Assembly (NCBI RefSeq): GCF_009601055.1
Contig: NZ_WITI01000001.1
Location: 266,737 to 330,736 of the forward strand
DNA: 64,000 nucleotides
Reading direction: 5' to 3'
Source: Lactococcus sp. dk101
Lineage (GTDB): Bacteria; Bacillota; Bacilli; Lactobacillales; Streptococcaceae
Of this stretch, positions 44,224-54,628 are shown piece by piece. The notes below the pieces were generated by a model. The model was not told the DNA's origin and searched no databases. It saw only the letters and a program-made list of their open reading frames with translations. How positions within the stretch are numbered: the stretch's first letter is position 1; each line of letters begins with the position of its first letter. The position numbers were made by a program, and so were the translations under genes.

Positions 44224-45096
44224 ATGCCTTTATTTAAGAAAAAAAAATATATAAAAATTAGTCCAAATCGTTCTGTCATTGAAGACAAAATTGCCAATCC
44301 AGAGGTGCCAGATCAACTTTTTGCAAAATGCCCAAAATGTAAACACAGTATCTATGTTCATGATTTAGGAATTGAAAAAATTTGCCCTCACTGTGCATAT
44401 AATTTCCGGATTTCTGCGCAGGAACGCTTAGCCTTGATTGCTGATGACGCCTCCTTTGAAGAATGGTTTACCGGTATTGAAACGAAAAATCCATTGGATT
44501 TTCCAGCTTATCTTGAAAAATTAGAAAAAATGAAAGCCAAAACGGGTCTTGATGAAGCTGTTTTAACAGGAAAAGCCAACATCAATGGCCATGCGGTTGC
44601 CTTAGGCATTATGGATTCTAATTTCATCATGGCTTCAATGGGAACAGTTGTTGGCGAAAAATTGACCCGCTTATTTGAAGAAGCGACGCGTCAAAAATTG
44701 CCAGTCCTTATCTTTACGGCGTCTGGTGGTGCCAGAATGCAAGAAGGCATCATGTCACTGATGCAGATGGCCAAAACATCGGCAGCAGCTAAACGTCACT
44801 CCAATGAAGGGCTGCTCTACATTACCGTTTTGACTGACCCGACAACGGGTGGTGTTACAGCCTCTTTTGCCATGCTTGGTGACATTATCTTGGCAGAACC
44901 ACAGTCATTGATTGGCTTTGCTGGACGCCGCGTGATTGAGGAAACGGTGCGTCAAACGTTACCTGATGACTTCCAAAAAGCAGAATTCCTGCAGGAACAT
45001 GGCTTTGTTGACGCTATTGTGAAGCGGACAGAGCTTCGGGCCAAATTGTCACTTTTACTTGAATTGCACAGCGGAAAAGGAGAAAATCATGGCTGA
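44224..45096 (+). CDS. accD: Acetyl-CoA carboxylase beta subunit
   Basis: 290 residues. Four-Cys zinc ribbon [22 protein letters not shown] (about 34-56), then the crotonase-fold domain ([16 protein letters not shown]). Ends inside accA (8-base overlap). Confidence 0.96.
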   Translation: MPLFKKKKYIKISPNRSVIEDKIANPEVPDQLFAKCPKCKHSIYVHDLGIEKICPHCAYNFRISAQERLALIADDASFEEWFTGIETKNPLDFPAYLEKLEKMKAKTGLDEAVLTGKANINGHAVALGIMDSNFIMASMGTVVGEKLTRLFEEATRQKLPVLIFTASGGARMQEGIMSLMQMAKTSAAAKRHSNEGLLYITVLTDPTTGGVTASFAMLGDIILAEPQSLIGFAGRRVIEETVRQTLPDDFQKAEFLQEHGFVDAIVKRTELRAKLSLLLELHSGKGENHG

Positions 45097-45868
45097 TAAA
45101 AATGAAAAAAAACAATTAACTATCGCCGAGATTATCACAAAAGCGCGTGCAGTCGATCGTGTTTCTGTCCGTCAAATCATCGCCAATTGTTTCACTGATT
45201 TTTTCGAACTTCATGGGGATCGTCAGTTGACTGATGATCAAGCGATTGTTGGAGGCATTGCTAAATTTCAAGGGACTGCCGTTACCGTAATTGGCATTCA
45301 AAAAGGTCAAAATCTTGCTGAAAACTTAGCGACTAATTTTGGTCAACCGAGTCCAAATGGCTACCGTAAGGCGCTTCGCTTGATGAAACAAGCAGAAAAA
45401 TTTGGCCGTCCAATCATTACTTTTGTCAATACTGCTGGTGCTTACCCAGGGATTGAAGCAGAAGAACGTGGACAAGGTGAAGCCATTGCAAGAAATTTGT
45501 ATGAAATGTCTGATTTGACAGTACCAGTTATCACAGTTATCACAGGTGAAGGCGGCTCTGGCGGTGCTTTAGCACTTGCCGTTGCCAATAAAGTCTTCAT
45601 TTTGGAAAATGCGGTCTATTCTGTATTATCGCCCGAAGGTTTTGCCACTATTTTGTGGAAAGATGGAAAACGACGTGATGAAGCAGCAGAATTGATGAAA
45701 ATGACGTCGCAACACCTTTTTGAAATGGGCGTTGTGGACGGCATTATCGAGGAGGACAATCTCTTTGAACACCTGTCAGAAAAATTGGCAAGCGCGCTTC
45801 AAGAATTGTCACCTGTCAGCGCTGACGGCTTACAAGAACAACGTTACGAACGCTTTAGAAAATTTTAA
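45089..45868 (+). CDS. accA: Acetyl-CoA carboxylase alpha subunit
   Basis: 259 residues from ATG 45089, with AAAAGGAG upstream; overlaps accD by 8 bases. Motifs [38 protein letters not shown] and [11 protein letters not shown]. Palindrome at 45815 encodes PVSADG. Last gene of the fab/acc operon. Confidence 0.96.
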   Translation: MADKNEKKQLTIAEIITKARAVDRVSVRQIIANCFTDFFELHGDRQLTDDQAIVGGIAKFQGTAVTVIGIQKGQNLAENLATNFGQPSPNGYRKALRLMKQAEKFGRPIITFVNTAGAYPGIEAEERGQGEAIARNLYEMSDLTVPVITVITGEGGSGGALALAVANKVFILENAVYSVLSPEGFATILWKDGKRRDEAAELMKMTSQHLFEMGVVDGIIEEDNLFEHLSEKLASALQELSPVSADGLQEQRYERFRKF

Positions 45869-45876
45869 AGACAAAT

Positions 45877-45904
45877 AAAAACGCCATTAAATTGGCGTTT
45901 TTTT
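45877..45904 (+). terminator. Terminator of the fab/acc operon
   Basis: AAAACGCCA-TTAAAT-TGGCGTTTT, T run. Confidence 0.92.
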
Positions 45905-45974
45905 GTACGAAAGAAGAAATAAGTCTCTTTTTGTTGACACTTTGACCAGTTCTTTTGACATCTTTCAGCTGTCT

Positions 45975-45999
45975 TATTGTCTGAAAATTATGGTATAAT
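45975..45999 (+). promoter_or_regulatory. serC promoter with a CodY-like box
   Basis: TATTGTCTGAAAATT (45975-45989) matches the CodY consensus AATTTTCWGAAAATT at 13 of 15 positions and lies just upstream of extended -10 TGGTATAAT (45991-45999). CodY would shut off serine synthesis when branched-chain amino acids and GTP are plentiful. Confidence 0.75.
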
Positions 46000-46033
46000 A
46001 CATAAAAATAAGATTGATTAGTAAGGACATCAA

Positions 46034-47125
46034 ATGGGATATAATTTTGCAGCTGGCCCATCCGTTTTGCCAGCAGAAGTATTGAAAAAAGCTCAAGAAG
46101 AACTCTTAGATTATGCGCATTCGGGCATGTCAGTTATGGAATTGACGCATCGTGGCCCTGAATTTTCAGACATTCTTAGTAGAGCAAAAGCCTCCTTACG
46201 CGACCTTATGCAGATTCCGGAAAACTATAAAATTCTCTTTCTTCAAGGAGGAGCTTCCACACAGTTCACCATGGTACCGCTCAATTTGGCTCAAGGCAAG
46301 AAGGCTTACTATGTCGAGTCTGGAAGTTTTGGTAAAAAAGCATTTACCGAAGCACAAAAACTGGCCAAAGTGATTGATTTTGAACCCATTTCGCTTGGTT
46401 CGACGGAACAATCCGGCTTTGATCATCTTGTCAGCTTTGACAGCAGTCAAATTGACCCTGAAGCCGTTTATGTTCATGTCACTTTAAATAATACTATTGA
46501 AGGAACGGCCATTTATGACCTACCTGAGACCAATGGTGTTCCTTTGGTCGGAGATATGAGTTCGGATATTTTGGCTGTTAATTATGATGTGACGCGTTTT
46601 GGCTTGATATACGCAGGAGCGCAAAAAAATATTGGGCCTGCTGGTGTTACCTTGGTTATCGTGCGCGAAGATTTGCTTCCTCAAGTTGAAATATTCTCAT
46701 CCATGATGGACTATCGGATTTTGGCGGAAAATGACTCCCTGTATAATACGCCCCCTACTTTCGGGATTTACATGGCAGGCTTGGTCTTTGATTGGGTTAA
46801 AAGTTTAGGCGGTGTACCTGCACTTGAAGAAAATAATCGAAAAAAGGCCCGTCTCTTGTATGATGAAATTGACCAAAGTTCATTTTACCAAAGTCCAGTA
46901 AAATTCGAAGAAGAACGGTCGATTTGCAATGTTACCTTTAGAACAAATAGTCCTGAAATGGACAAAAAATTCATTGCTGAAGCTGACCAGTTGGGCTTTA
47001 AAAATATCAAAGGACATCGGTCAGTTGGTGGCATGCGTGCTAGTATTTACAATGCTTTTCCAAACGAAGGCGTTATTGAACTTGTGAAATTCATGAAGGA
47101 GTTTGAAGAAAAAAATGACTTATAA
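46034..47125 (+). CDS. serC: Phosphoserine aminotransferase
   Basis: 363 residues. [13 protein letters not shown] start, PLP Lys in [12 protein letters not shown] (about 196). Converts phosphohydroxypyruvate to phosphoserine. RBS AAGGA. Overlaps serA by 11 bases. Confidence 0.96.
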   Translation: MGYNFAAGPSVLPAEVLKKAQEELLDYAHSGMSVMELTHRGPEFSDILSRAKASLRDLMQIPENYKILFLQGGASTQFTMVPLNLAQGKKAYYVESGSFGKKAFTEAQKLAKVIDFEPISLGSTEQSGFDHLVSFDSSQIDPEAVYVHVTLNNTIEGTAIYDLPETNGVPLVGDMSSDILAVNYDVTRFGLIYAGAQKNIGPAGVTLVIVREDLLPQVEIFSSMMDYRILAENDSLYNTPPTFGIYMAGLVFDWVKSLGGVPALEENNRKKARLLYDEIDQSSFYQSPVKFEEERSICNVTFRTNSPEMDKKFIAEADQLGFKNIKGHRSVGGMRASIYNAFPNEGVIELVKFMKEFEEKNDL

Positions 47126-48311
47126 TATTAAAACAATCGGAAATAATATTGACCAAGAAGGCTTGGCAGAATTAGGCGCTTCATTTGCAATTGACCAAGT
47201 CCCTGAAAACCAAGCAGAAGCTTTTATCTGTCGGGCTCAAAATTTCCATGATGTCGAATTTAGCCAACATTTATTAGCTATTGGTCGTGCTGGTGCAGGC
47301 TTTAACAATATTCCTGTTGACAAATGTGCAGCAGAGGGAATTGTGGTTTTCAATGCGCCAGGTGGTAATGCGAATGCCGTTAAAGAATTGGTGCTTGCCA
47401 TGATGATTTTCGGTTCACGTTTTTTGAAACCAGCAAACAAATGGCTTTCAAATCAATTGGGCGATGATAAAAGTATCGATTTAGCTGTTGAAAAAGGAAA
47501 AAAAGCATTCTCAGGAAAAGAAATTGCGGGAAAAACAGTCGGGATTATTGGGCTGGGCAATATCGGGTCGCGTGTTGCCAACGACGCTGAAAAATTGGGC
47601 ATGAACGTGATTGGTTATGACCCTTACATTGCAGTTGAGCGTGCTTGGGAAATTTCATCACACGTCAAACGGGTCAATAATTTGAGCGAAATCTTTGAAA
47701 AATCGGATTATATCACGGTTCACACGCCTTTGACTGCCGAAACGCATCATATTTTCCGGGCTGAAAATTTCGCCAAAATGAAAAAGGGCGCTGTGCTTTT
47801 AAACTTTGCCAGAGATGAAATAACCAACAAAGACGACCTCTTAGAATATATTGAAAATGGTACCATCCACTATTTTGCTACAGATTTTGGATCAGAAAAA
47901 TACTATCATAACGATGCCATTTTTGTCAGTCCACATTTGGGAGGATCTACAGCGGAAGCCAGCCTAAATTGTACGCGCATGGCGGCCAATTCACTTAAAC
48001 GCTATCTTTTGACAGGTGAAATTATCAATTCGGTCAATTTTCCACGTGTTGTGCAAGAGTTGACAAGCCCTTATCGGATTACTTTAATCAACAAAAATGT
48101 ACCAAATGTCGTGGCTCACATTGCTTCAGCGGTTTCTGAGCAGGCCATCAACATTGCCAATATTGTCAATCGTGGCCAAGGCGATTTTGCCTATACCCTG
48201 CTTGACTTGGATGAAGTTGACGAAGCAAAAATTGCAGCACTTGTGGCTTTGTTTGAAGCCAGTGAGAATATTGTCCGCGTGCGTGTCATCAAAAATGAAA
48301 GAGGGGTGTAA
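47115..48311 (+). CDS. serA: D-3-phosphoglycerate dehydrogenase
   Basis: 398 residues from ATG 47115 (AAGGAG 14 bases upstream; TTG 47103 is too close to it). NAD motif [15 protein letters not shown], catalytic region GRAGAGFNN, and a C-terminal ACT-type domain from about 325 ([19 protein letters not shown]). First committed step of serine synthesis. Confidence 0.95.
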   Translation: MTYNIKTIGNNIDQEGLAELGASFAIDQVPENQAEAFICRAQNFHDVEFSQHLLAIGRAGAGFNNIPVDKCAAEGIVVFNAPGGNANAVKELVLAMMIFGSRFLKPANKWLSNQLGDDKSIDLAVEKGKKAFSGKEIAGKTVGIIGLGNIGSRVANDAEKLGMNVIGYDPYIAVERAWEISSHVKRVNNLSEIFEKSDYITVHTPLTAETHHIFRAENFAKMKKGAVLLNFARDEITNKDDLLEYIENGTIHYFATDFGSEKYYHNDAIFVSPHLGGSTAEASLNCTRMAANSLKRYLLTGEIINSVNFPRVVQELTSPYRITLINKNVPNVVAHIASAVSEQAINIANIVNRGQGDFAYTLLDLDEVDEAKIAALVALFEASENIVRVRVIKNERGV

Positions 48312-49529
48312 ATGGTAGTTTTACGTGCCTTTAAGGCAATCAGGCCTGAGCAAAAATTAGCGCAGGATGTCGCAACATTACCCTATGATGTCTTGTCATC
48401 AGAAGAAGCCCGTCAGCTTGGACAAGACAATCCATATAGTTTCTTGCATATTGACAAAAGTGAAATCGATTTGCCACCTGAGCTTGACCATCATGATGAC
48501 CAAGTCTATCAGCAGGCTCTGTCAGCGCTGACAGCATTTTTGGCAAAGGGATGGCTAAAAAAAGCAGACCAAAATCAATTTTATCTTTATGAATTGACCA
48601 TGGACGGACGCACACAAACGGGAATTGTAGGGACAACGGCTGTTTCTGACTATGAAAATGGCTTGATTAAACGGCATGAATATACCTTGCCAGAAAAAGA
48701 ACAAGATCGCATTCGGCATTTTGAGGCGACACAATCGAACACCAGTCCTATTTTTCTGACCTATCGAAGCCAAGAAAACATTCAAAAAATAATGTCGGAT
48801 TGGAAAAATCAACATCAGGCTGAAGTCGATTTTGTCAGCTTCTATGGGGTGAGACATCGGGTTTTTGTAATTGATGACAAGGCTGTGATTGCCAGCTTAG
48901 AAAAGGCATTTACAGCAGTGCCTGCCCTTTATATTGCTGACGGACATCATCGCACGGCGTCAGCAGCTAAAGTCGGAAAAATGCTTGATAGTACGGAGGC
49001 ACAGTACTTTTTATCGGTTATTTTCCCAGATGATGAATTGGAAATCCTCGATTATAATCGGGTGGTGAAAACAGCTTTGCCGTCAGATTTTTGGACACAA
49101 GTAGCGCAGAAATTTGATATTGAGCCCGTTAAAAAATCAAAACCAGCAGGAAAACATCAGATACATGCCTTTACAAAAGCAGAGGGCTGGCAAAAATTAA
49201 CGGTTAAAGCAGAAAAGGTTTCAAATGATGAAGTGAATTCGCTTGACGTTGCCATTCTGCAAAATGAAATTTTAGCTCCACTTTTGCAAATAGACAACCC
49301 AAAAACCAATCCTAACATTGCATTTGTAGGAGGGATTAGAGGAATTGACGCACTAGAAAAAGAAGTAAATGCTGGCGCAAGTATCGCATTTGCAATGTTT
49401 CCGCCAGCAATGGAAGAACTTCTAGCGGTTGCGGACGCAAAAAAAATCATGCCTCCAAAATCGACATGGTTTGAACCAAAACTCTTATCAGGTTTATTTT
49501 TACATGATTTGAACGATAAAAAAAAATGA
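48312..49529 (+). CDS. DUF1015 family protein of the serine operon
   Basis: 405 residues. LRAFKAIRPEQKLAQDVATLPYDVLSSEEA start and IADGHHRTASA (about 217) mark DUF1015. ATG abuts the serA stop; RBS GAGGGG lies in serA. Commonly found with serA/serC; the biochemical role is not settled. Palindrome at 48521 encodes LSALT. Confidence 0.88.
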   Translation: MVVLRAFKAIRPEQKLAQDVATLPYDVLSSEEARQLGQDNPYSFLHIDKSEIDLPPELDHHDDQVYQQALSALTAFLAKGWLKKADQNQFYLYELTMDGRTQTGIVGTTAVSDYENGLIKRHEYTLPEKEQDRIRHFEATQSNTSPIFLTYRSQENIQKIMSDWKNQHQAEVDFVSFYGVRHRVFVIDDKAVIASLEKAFTAVPALYIADGHHRTASAAKVGKMLDSTEAQYFLSVIFPDDELEILDYNRVVKTALPSDFWTQVAQKFDIEPVKKSKPAGKHQIHAFTKAEGWQKLTVKAEKVSNDEVNSLDVAILQNEILAPLLQIDNPKTNPNIAFVGGIRGIDALEKEVNAGASIAFAMFPPAMEELLAVADAKKIMPPKSTWFEPKLLSGLFLHDLNDKKK

Positions 49530-49550
49530 GCATTGGCTCATTTTTTTTTA
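49517..49550. terminator. Bidirectional terminator
   Basis: AATGAGC-ATTG-GCTCATT flanked by long A and T runs; serves the serine operon and the convergent GlsB-like gene. Confidence 0.92.
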
Positions 49551-49787
49551 TGATTTTCTCCCGAAAATGAGTGACACAATCAAAATAACAATGATTGCTC
49601 CAATGATTGATGGAATGAGTGCCATACCAGCAAGCGAAGGACCCCAGTTTCCAACAAGGCGATGGCCAACCCAAGAACCGAGTAGTCCTGCGATAATGTT
49701 TGTAAAACAGCCCATCGAATTTCCACGTTGTGTGATTGCTCCAGCGATTGCCCCAATAATAGCGCCGACGATAAGTGACCAGATCAT
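49548..49787 (-). CDS. GlsB/YeaQ/YmgE-family stress membrane protein
   Basis: 79 residues from ATG 49787, behind GGAGGG. Three hydrophobic segments and Gly-rich GAIIGAIAGAITQRG and NIIAGLLGSWVG, the transglycosylase-associated (YeaQ) pattern. General stress membrane protein of unclear role. Confidence 0.88.
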   Translation of the reverse strand: MIWSLIVGAIIGAIAGAITQRGNSMGCFTNIIAGLLGSWVGHRLVGNWGPSLAGMALIPSIIGAIIVILIVSLIFGRKS

Positions 49788-49907
49788 ATTGCCCTCCAAT
49801 TATTTCTATTTTTAATAAAATTCATTTCTTTTTTACTATTTTAACATATTTATCACATAATTGTTAATCTAACTCTTTTAAAAATAAAATCTTTCATGAG
49901 TTTGAGC

Positions 49908-49965
49908 AAGATATTTGTTCAATATCTTAGAATTTAAATTCTTAAAAAGGATAATTATTTTTAAG
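49908..49965. promoter_or_regulatory. Three consecutive perfect inverted repeats upstream of rgg
   Basis: AAGATATT-N5-AATATCTT (49908-49928), AGAATTTAAATTCT (49929-49942) and CTTAAAAA-N9-TTTTTAAG (49941-49965). The 330-base gap (49788-50117) has no gene; these may be binding sites for Rgg or another regulator. Confidence 0.55.
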
Positions 49966-50046
49966 AAAAACCTGCATTTACACTCTTTTCCGTACATTTT
50001 AACAGCTCTACCTAACTTTCCTGTAATATAAAACTCAAAAAGCATT

Positions 50047-50074
50047 TTGTATTATAAAGATTTCGTGATATGAT
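50047..50074 (+). promoter_or_regulatory. Promoter of the rgg gene
   Basis: TTGTAT (50047-50052), 16 bases, TATGAT (50069-50074) with extended TG. It covers the upstream ATG at 50070, so translation starts at 50118. Confidence 0.65.
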
Positions 50075-50117
50075 GGATTTAAAGAAAGGGAGACAAAAAA
50101 ACAAGAAAGGAAGTGAG

Positions 50118-50978
50118 ATGATCTATAAAAAATATGGACAAACGTTTAGGGCGTTACGCAGGCAACGCGGACTTTCACTCATTTATTTTGAAAGAATTGG
50201 GATTTCGAAATCAGCACTTTCCATGTTTGAAACGGGCAAAAGTATGCTGGCTTTTGACAAGTTAAATCTAGCACTTCAAGAAATGCACGTCTCCCTCCAA
50301 TTTTATGGCATGCTTCTAAATGGACGTGAGATGGATTACTTTTTAATCAAATTTAATGAAATCGATCAAGCCTATTATAACGATAACCAAATACGGCTTC
50401 ACAACATTTACAAAGAGTTAGCTGAGTCGGCTGACGAGAGCTTATATGACTTATCTCTTGCGGCAAAAGCGAGAGTGACCTTACTCACAAGGGCAGAGAA
50501 AGAAGAACTTCAAACCTATTTTTCGAAGATTAAAATTTGGGGCAGATATGAATTACTCCTTTTTCTCAATACGTTAGAACAACTTGAGATTGGTTTAGTC
50601 ATAAAAATAAGTTCAGATCTCATCAGCCACCCACGCCAGTATGATTATCTTCATATTTTGCCCGATTTTCGAGTCATTTTCATTCGCATTATCGGCATGA
50701 TGATTTTTAGACTCTGCAAATTGGGGAAAAAAGAAGTGGCGTATGCCTTTTTTGAAAAAGGTCAAGCCTTATTAAAAGAATCATCGGCAAATATGGACGT
50801 GACCAATACTGTCTTTTTAAAATTTGCTGAGGGCTACTGGATTTACACATTCGAAGATCGCGCCAAGGGAAATCGTTTGATGAAACGCGTCATTCGGATT
50901 TTGGCAGATTTGGAAAATTATCCCCTAAGAAATATGTTTCGTCACTATCACAAACTGATCACACAAAATAAAGCATAA
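50118..50978 (+). CDS. Rgg-family transcriptional regulator
   Basis: 286 residues from ATG 50118 (AAAGGAAGTGAG upstream). N-terminal XRE helix-turn-helix (FRALRRQRGLSLIYFERIGISKSALSMFETG), then an all-helical repeat domain typical of Rgg/MutR, about 285 residues in this family. It heads the WxL cluster 16 bases downstream and probably activates it. No SHP-like pheromone gene is evident. Confidence 0.88.
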   Translation: MIYKKYGQTFRALRRQRGLSLIYFERIGISKSALSMFETGKSMLAFDKLNLALQEMHVSLQFYGMLLNGREMDYFLIKFNEIDQAYYNDNQIRLHNIYKELAESADESLYDLSLAAKARVTLLTRAEKEELQTYFSKIKIWGRYELLLFLNTLEQLEIGLVIKISSDLISHPRQYDYLHILPDFRVIFIRIIGMMIFRLCKLGKKEVAYAFFEKGQALLKESSANMDVTNTVFLKFAEGYWIYTFEDRAKGNRLMKRVIRILADLENYPLRNMFRHYHKLITQNKA

Positions 50979-50994
50979 AGAAAAGGATGACACC

Positions 50995-51576
50995 ATGAAA
51001 AAAACACCACTCTTACTGGCAACCGCCCTCATTCTCATAGGAATAACTTCAATCAAAGCACATGCAGATACTGTATCAGGAATGACAGGAACAGGATATG
51101 CATCCGTTACCTTTACAGCGGGAAGTCTTAGCTTTGTCCAAGTTCCAGACTTGGACTTTGGTGCACATCAGATCACTTCAACTTCAGGCTTAACTGGTTT
51201 AACTCAACCTGTATCTGTTACTTCTGATTTGATTGTTGACGATTATCGAGGGTTGCCTGAAGCTGGACCAGATGCAGGTTATTATGTTACAGCCTCGGTA
51301 AAAAATGGGGATGTCGGATTTGTTGGTACGACCAGAAGTTTAACTACTTCAGATGTTTCAATGAATTTAGGAACACTTGCAAACAGTAATTTAGCTGGTG
51401 TAGCCGCAACTGGCCTTGACAAAGGCACAAGTAAAATTGCAGTCGGAACTGCTGGTCTTGCTTTAGGGGAGCTAAGGACAGATGGAGGAACAGCGTCCAT
51501 TTCGATTGCCAATAGTTCAGTTTACGTGGACACATACAAAGCAACGATAAATTATACTCTGACTGCAGGTATTTAA
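50995..51576 (+). CDS. Small WxL-domain surface protein
   Basis: 193 residues, signal peptide of about 24 residues ending AHA-D. The mature part starts with a WxL-type strand pattern (VPDLDFGAHQIT) and ends YKATINYTLTAGI, where the second WxL motif is usually WTL; here Tyr replaces Trp. WxL domains bind peptidoglycan without a covalent link. Confidence 0.78.
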   Translation: MKKTPLLLATALILIGITSIKAHADTVSGMTGTGYASVTFTAGSLSFVQVPDLDFGAHQITSTSGLTGLTQPVSVTSDLIVDDYRGLPEAGPDAGYYVTASVKNGDVGFVGTTRSLTTSDVSMNLGTLANSNLAGVAATGLDKGTSKIAVGTAGLALGELRTDGGTASISIANSSVYVDTYKATINYTLTAGI

Positions 51577-51598
51577 TTTCGATTGTAAATCTTGGTAG

Positions 51599-51625
51599 AG
51601 CTAGCCCTTTTTGGACTGGCTTTTT
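51599..51625 (+). terminator. Imperfect terminator within the WxL operon
   Basis: GCTAGCC-N5-GGACTGGC then five T; probably partial read-through, giving more of the first WxL protein. Confidence 0.55.
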
Positions 51626-51653
51626 AGGACAATGACTTCATGGAGGAAGCAAG

Positions 51654-52691
51654 ATGAAAAAAATTATTCTGACCATAATGCTCATTTTTGGTTTAGTTAT
51701 CACTACTTTACTTCCACAAACGAACGCTTTAGCAGCAAGCAATCAACCGGGATTTTCAGTTAACATCGTAAAAAATCCATTTCAAAGCCAAGACATCGGT
51801 TATTTTGATTTGACAGGTCTAAAAGCCGGAGACAAAACAACCCTTCAACTTGATGTTAGCAATTTATCGGCTGAAGCAGTTACTTTTGATGTTATTACCA
51901 GCAATGCCTTGACCAACCAAAATTTAATCATTGACTATTCGGGGCAAGTATCAGAGGGACAAAAAGTTGACGGATTGCATTTTTCAGACTTGGCTAAGCC
52001 ACGGCAAGCAGTGATTCATCTGGCTGCGCACAGTAAAACGCTGGTAACGATTCATTTAACCATGCCAAATGTAACTTTTGATGGACAAATCATGGGCGGG
52101 ATTTATCTAAAGAAGCATGATACAACTTCCAAAACGGCTGGTATTCACAATACTTTTAGCTATGCCAATACGGTCATCATTCGGCAAGGAAATCAGGACA
52201 TCAAAGCGCAGCCAAAAGTGTCTGACGCCAGCTATAAAGCCAAGAATAATGTTTCAACGGTTACAGCTAAGGTAACAAATTCTGAACAGGCGTATCTGTC
52301 AAATGCGAAAGTCACGCAATTCGTTACAGATGAAAGTGGGAAAACCATTAAAAGTGAAAGCTCTGATTATCGTGCTTTTGCACCAAGAACGACGACACCG
52401 ATTAACGTTCAGATGGATATACTCTTGGTTCCTGGGACCTATTATCTGCATCTCAAAGTAGAAGACGGTGCGCGTGTCATTGAGAGTAAGACGCCATTTA
52501 CAATCAATGCAACAGCAGCAGTAGTAACGGGAATTGCTACCATTAACAATACCCTTTGGCTTTTCCTTGGCATGATAATGTTTTTCCTTCTGATTATTCT
52601 ATTCTTACTTTGGTTCTTCTTATGGAAGCGTCGTAAGAAAGATGAAGATGAAGAAGATAATAATGAAAATAAAAGCGAGAAAAATGAGTAA
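51654..52691 (+). CDS. DUF916/DUF3324 WxL-interacting protein
   Basis: 345 residues. Signal peptide (1-28), DUF916 (about 35-150, QDIGYFDLTGLKAGDKTTL), DUF3324 (about 165-285), one C-terminal membrane segment (about 296-318) and a basic RRKK then Glu/Asn-rich tail. This is the standard membrane-anchored partner of WxL proteins. RBS GGAGGAAG. Confidence 0.9.
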   Translation: MKKIILTIMLIFGLVITTLLPQTNALAASNQPGFSVNIVKNPFQSQDIGYFDLTGLKAGDKTTLQLDVSNLSAEAVTFDVITSNALTNQNLIIDYSGQVSEGQKVDGLHFSDLAKPRQAVIHLAAHSKTLVTIHLTMPNVTFDGQIMGGIYLKKHDTTSKTAGIHNTFSYANTVIIRQGNQDIKAQPKVSDASYKAKNNVSTVTAKVTNSEQAYLSNAKVTQFVTDESGKTIKSESSDYRAFAPRTTTPINVQMDILLVPGTYYLHLKVEDGARVIESKTPFTINATAAVVTGIATINNTLWLFLGMIMFFLLIILFLLWFFLWKRRKKDEDEEDNNENKSEKNE

Positions 52692-52737
52692 GGAAAGGTA
52701 TGTAAATCAGTCAATTTAAAGGGTGGAAGGAGATGAG

Positions 52738-54540
52738 ATGAATAGAAAAGTTTGCATTTTATTCGGCTTTTTGGTCACTCTATTGTGTTTTCAAATCCGC
52801 GTTCAAGCAACGGTTACTCAAACGACAGATGGGCAAGGGATTACTTGGCAACTTGTCAGTGCAGGAGATGATTTGCGGACCTTGCTGACCTCCTCAGCCA
52901 TCAACCCACTTTATATCAAGGCAAGTCAAGTTTTAACTTTCGGTGGTGGCGATATCAAGCTCCCTGCTGGACTCACTGTGACTTTAGACATGGGAAATCA
53001 TGCACTTTTCAGCACCCAAAATGGAACTTTCGGCCTAAATAATAATTGCAAAGTCACATTTCAAAATGAATACAAGGTCTCAACTGGAACGACGAACCAG
53101 ACCACAGTCCCAAATACAAACGGGATTGGTACCATGTCGGGTTATTATAATAATTATTGGGGGACTTGGTACACGACAGGAGGCTTAAGCGGGACGAGCT
53201 TGACCTACAAAAATGTGACCGAAGATTTGAGTTCAATAAAAACATGGGGGAATGGAGGTCAACCTTTTTATAACTATGGTATCCCTGTCAATTTTTCTGG
53301 AACGAATGTCTTTAACTACCAAAATTCAGGGCAAGAATTCATGGAAGGAAATGGCATTATTGTTTTAGATGGTACAACGACCATTACGCATTATTCAACA
53401 GGGTCTGGTATCATTTGGGCGAATGCAAGCCCGGTTATCAGTGTTGCTGCGGGCGCAAGTTTAACGATTGATGCAAGCACATTGCCAAATTCAGCTCGCG
53501 GCTTTTGGTGGCTTGAAAATAATCCAGCAATGACCATCACCAATAATGGCAGTTTGAATTGGAAAATGGCGCAAGCAAATACTGGTTTTTATCTAAATGG
53601 TGGCTTGTCATCGCTGACCATGAATTTTGGCCCGCAGTCAAATACAACGATTACTGCACCTGGTTTCTTTGATTTTAGCAAGCCTTCTGGTCCATTTACG
53701 ACAACGATTGGCAATGGGGCAACTTTTATTTACAATGCGGGCGCTTATCAAGTATTCAATAACACTCCAAAGGCAATTGATAAATTTACCATCAACTCAG
53801 CCAATCTGGTTCGCTTGAATTCTAGTTTGACACCAACGACTTCTATCTTGGGAGCTGATAGCACGCAAATGCCAATCAGTTTACAGCTTGACAATCTGGA
53901 TAATTCAGGCATGGGCTACAATATCAATGCCTATGATAGCAGTGGAAATGCGAAATTAACTTCCAGCATGACGGCAGGAGTTTATGGCATGATTGGTAGT
54001 TTTCATGCCGCGCTGAACGATTTGTCAGCACTGACAAATGGCCTCCATGTCGCTTCTAGCAATGACGTCAAAACTTATCAGACAGCAGCTCAATTAGAGT
54101 TTGTTAAACAAAATGCTAGCCTTTCGTTTTTGCAACTGCCCGATGCCACAAGCATGAGTTGGAATTATCCGATTTCAAGTAGTTTTTCAAATCTTTTACT
54201 GTCGAGAAATGGGACTAGTCCAAACATGGCGTTTTCGATGATGGCAACGGCACGAAAACCAAGCTTTTCGCTTCAAGCAAGCGTTCAAAATTCCAATCTG
54301 CCTACAGGAATTAATTTTGCTTGGTTACAATCCAGTTCAGATTCGCTTGTTCCTTTGAATAGTGCAGCAACGACTCTATTTACAAATGCATCAGCGGGCG
54401 TGACAAATCCATCTTATGGTCAGTTCAATTTGACCCAATCTGCGCAAATGGGCTTATTATTACAGACACAATCCAATAAAGTCTATCAAGGGACTTATTC
54501 AGCGACTATCAATTGGACATTGGTTGACGGCATTCAGTAG
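52738..54540 (+). CDS. Large WxL-domain surface protein
   Basis: 600 residues from ATG 52738 (AAGGAG upstream). Signal peptide to about residue 24; residues 40-400 look like a beta-helix of pectate-lyase type with Asn/Gly-rich turns (FGLNNNCKVTF, SLTIDAS, MTITNNGSLNW); C-terminal WxL domain from about 440, ending YSATINWTLVDGIQ with the classic WTL. The pectate-lyase-like part suggests glycan binding. Palindrome at 54024 encodes LSALT. Confidence 0.85.
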   Translation: MNRKVCILFGFLVTLLCFQIRVQATVTQTTDGQGITWQLVSAGDDLRTLLTSSAINPLYIKASQVLTFGGGDIKLPAGLTVTLDMGNHALFSTQNGTFGLNNNCKVTFQNEYKVSTGTTNQTTVPNTNGIGTMSGYYNNYWGTWYTTGGLSGTSLTYKNVTEDLSSIKTWGNGGQPFYNYGIPVNFSGTNVFNYQNSGQEFMEGNGIIVLDGTTTITHYSTGSGIIWANASPVISVAAGASLTIDASTLPNSARGFWWLENNPAMTITNNGSLNWKMAQANTGFYLNGGLSSLTMNFGPQSNTTITAPGFFDFSKPSGPFTTTIGNGATFIYNAGAYQVFNNTPKAIDKFTINSANLVRLNSSLTPTTSILGADSTQMPISLQLDNLDNSGMGYNINAYDSSGNAKLTSSMTAGVYGMIGSFHAALNDLSALTNGLHVASSNDVKTYQTAAQLEFVKQNASLSFLQLPDATSMSWNYPISSSFSNLLLSRNGTSPNMAFSMMATARKPSFSLQASVQNSNLPTGINFAWLQSSSDSLVPLNSAATTLFTNASAGVTNPSYGQFNLTQSAQMGLLLQTQSNKVYQGTYSATINWTLVDGIQ

Positions 54541-54628
54541 TATGTTGCGAGAAGAAATCAAGGGGCGATTGTTGATAAAAAAATGCGATAGAGCGTTTTT
54601 GTAAATTGAAAAATAGAAAGGGATTTTT

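Noticed and set aside
49896-49937. 13-codon frame upstream of rgg as a pheromone (SHP) gene
   Set aside because: No RBS, and the sequence lacks the hydrophobic export-type features of SHP peptides; it is explained by the inverted repeats.
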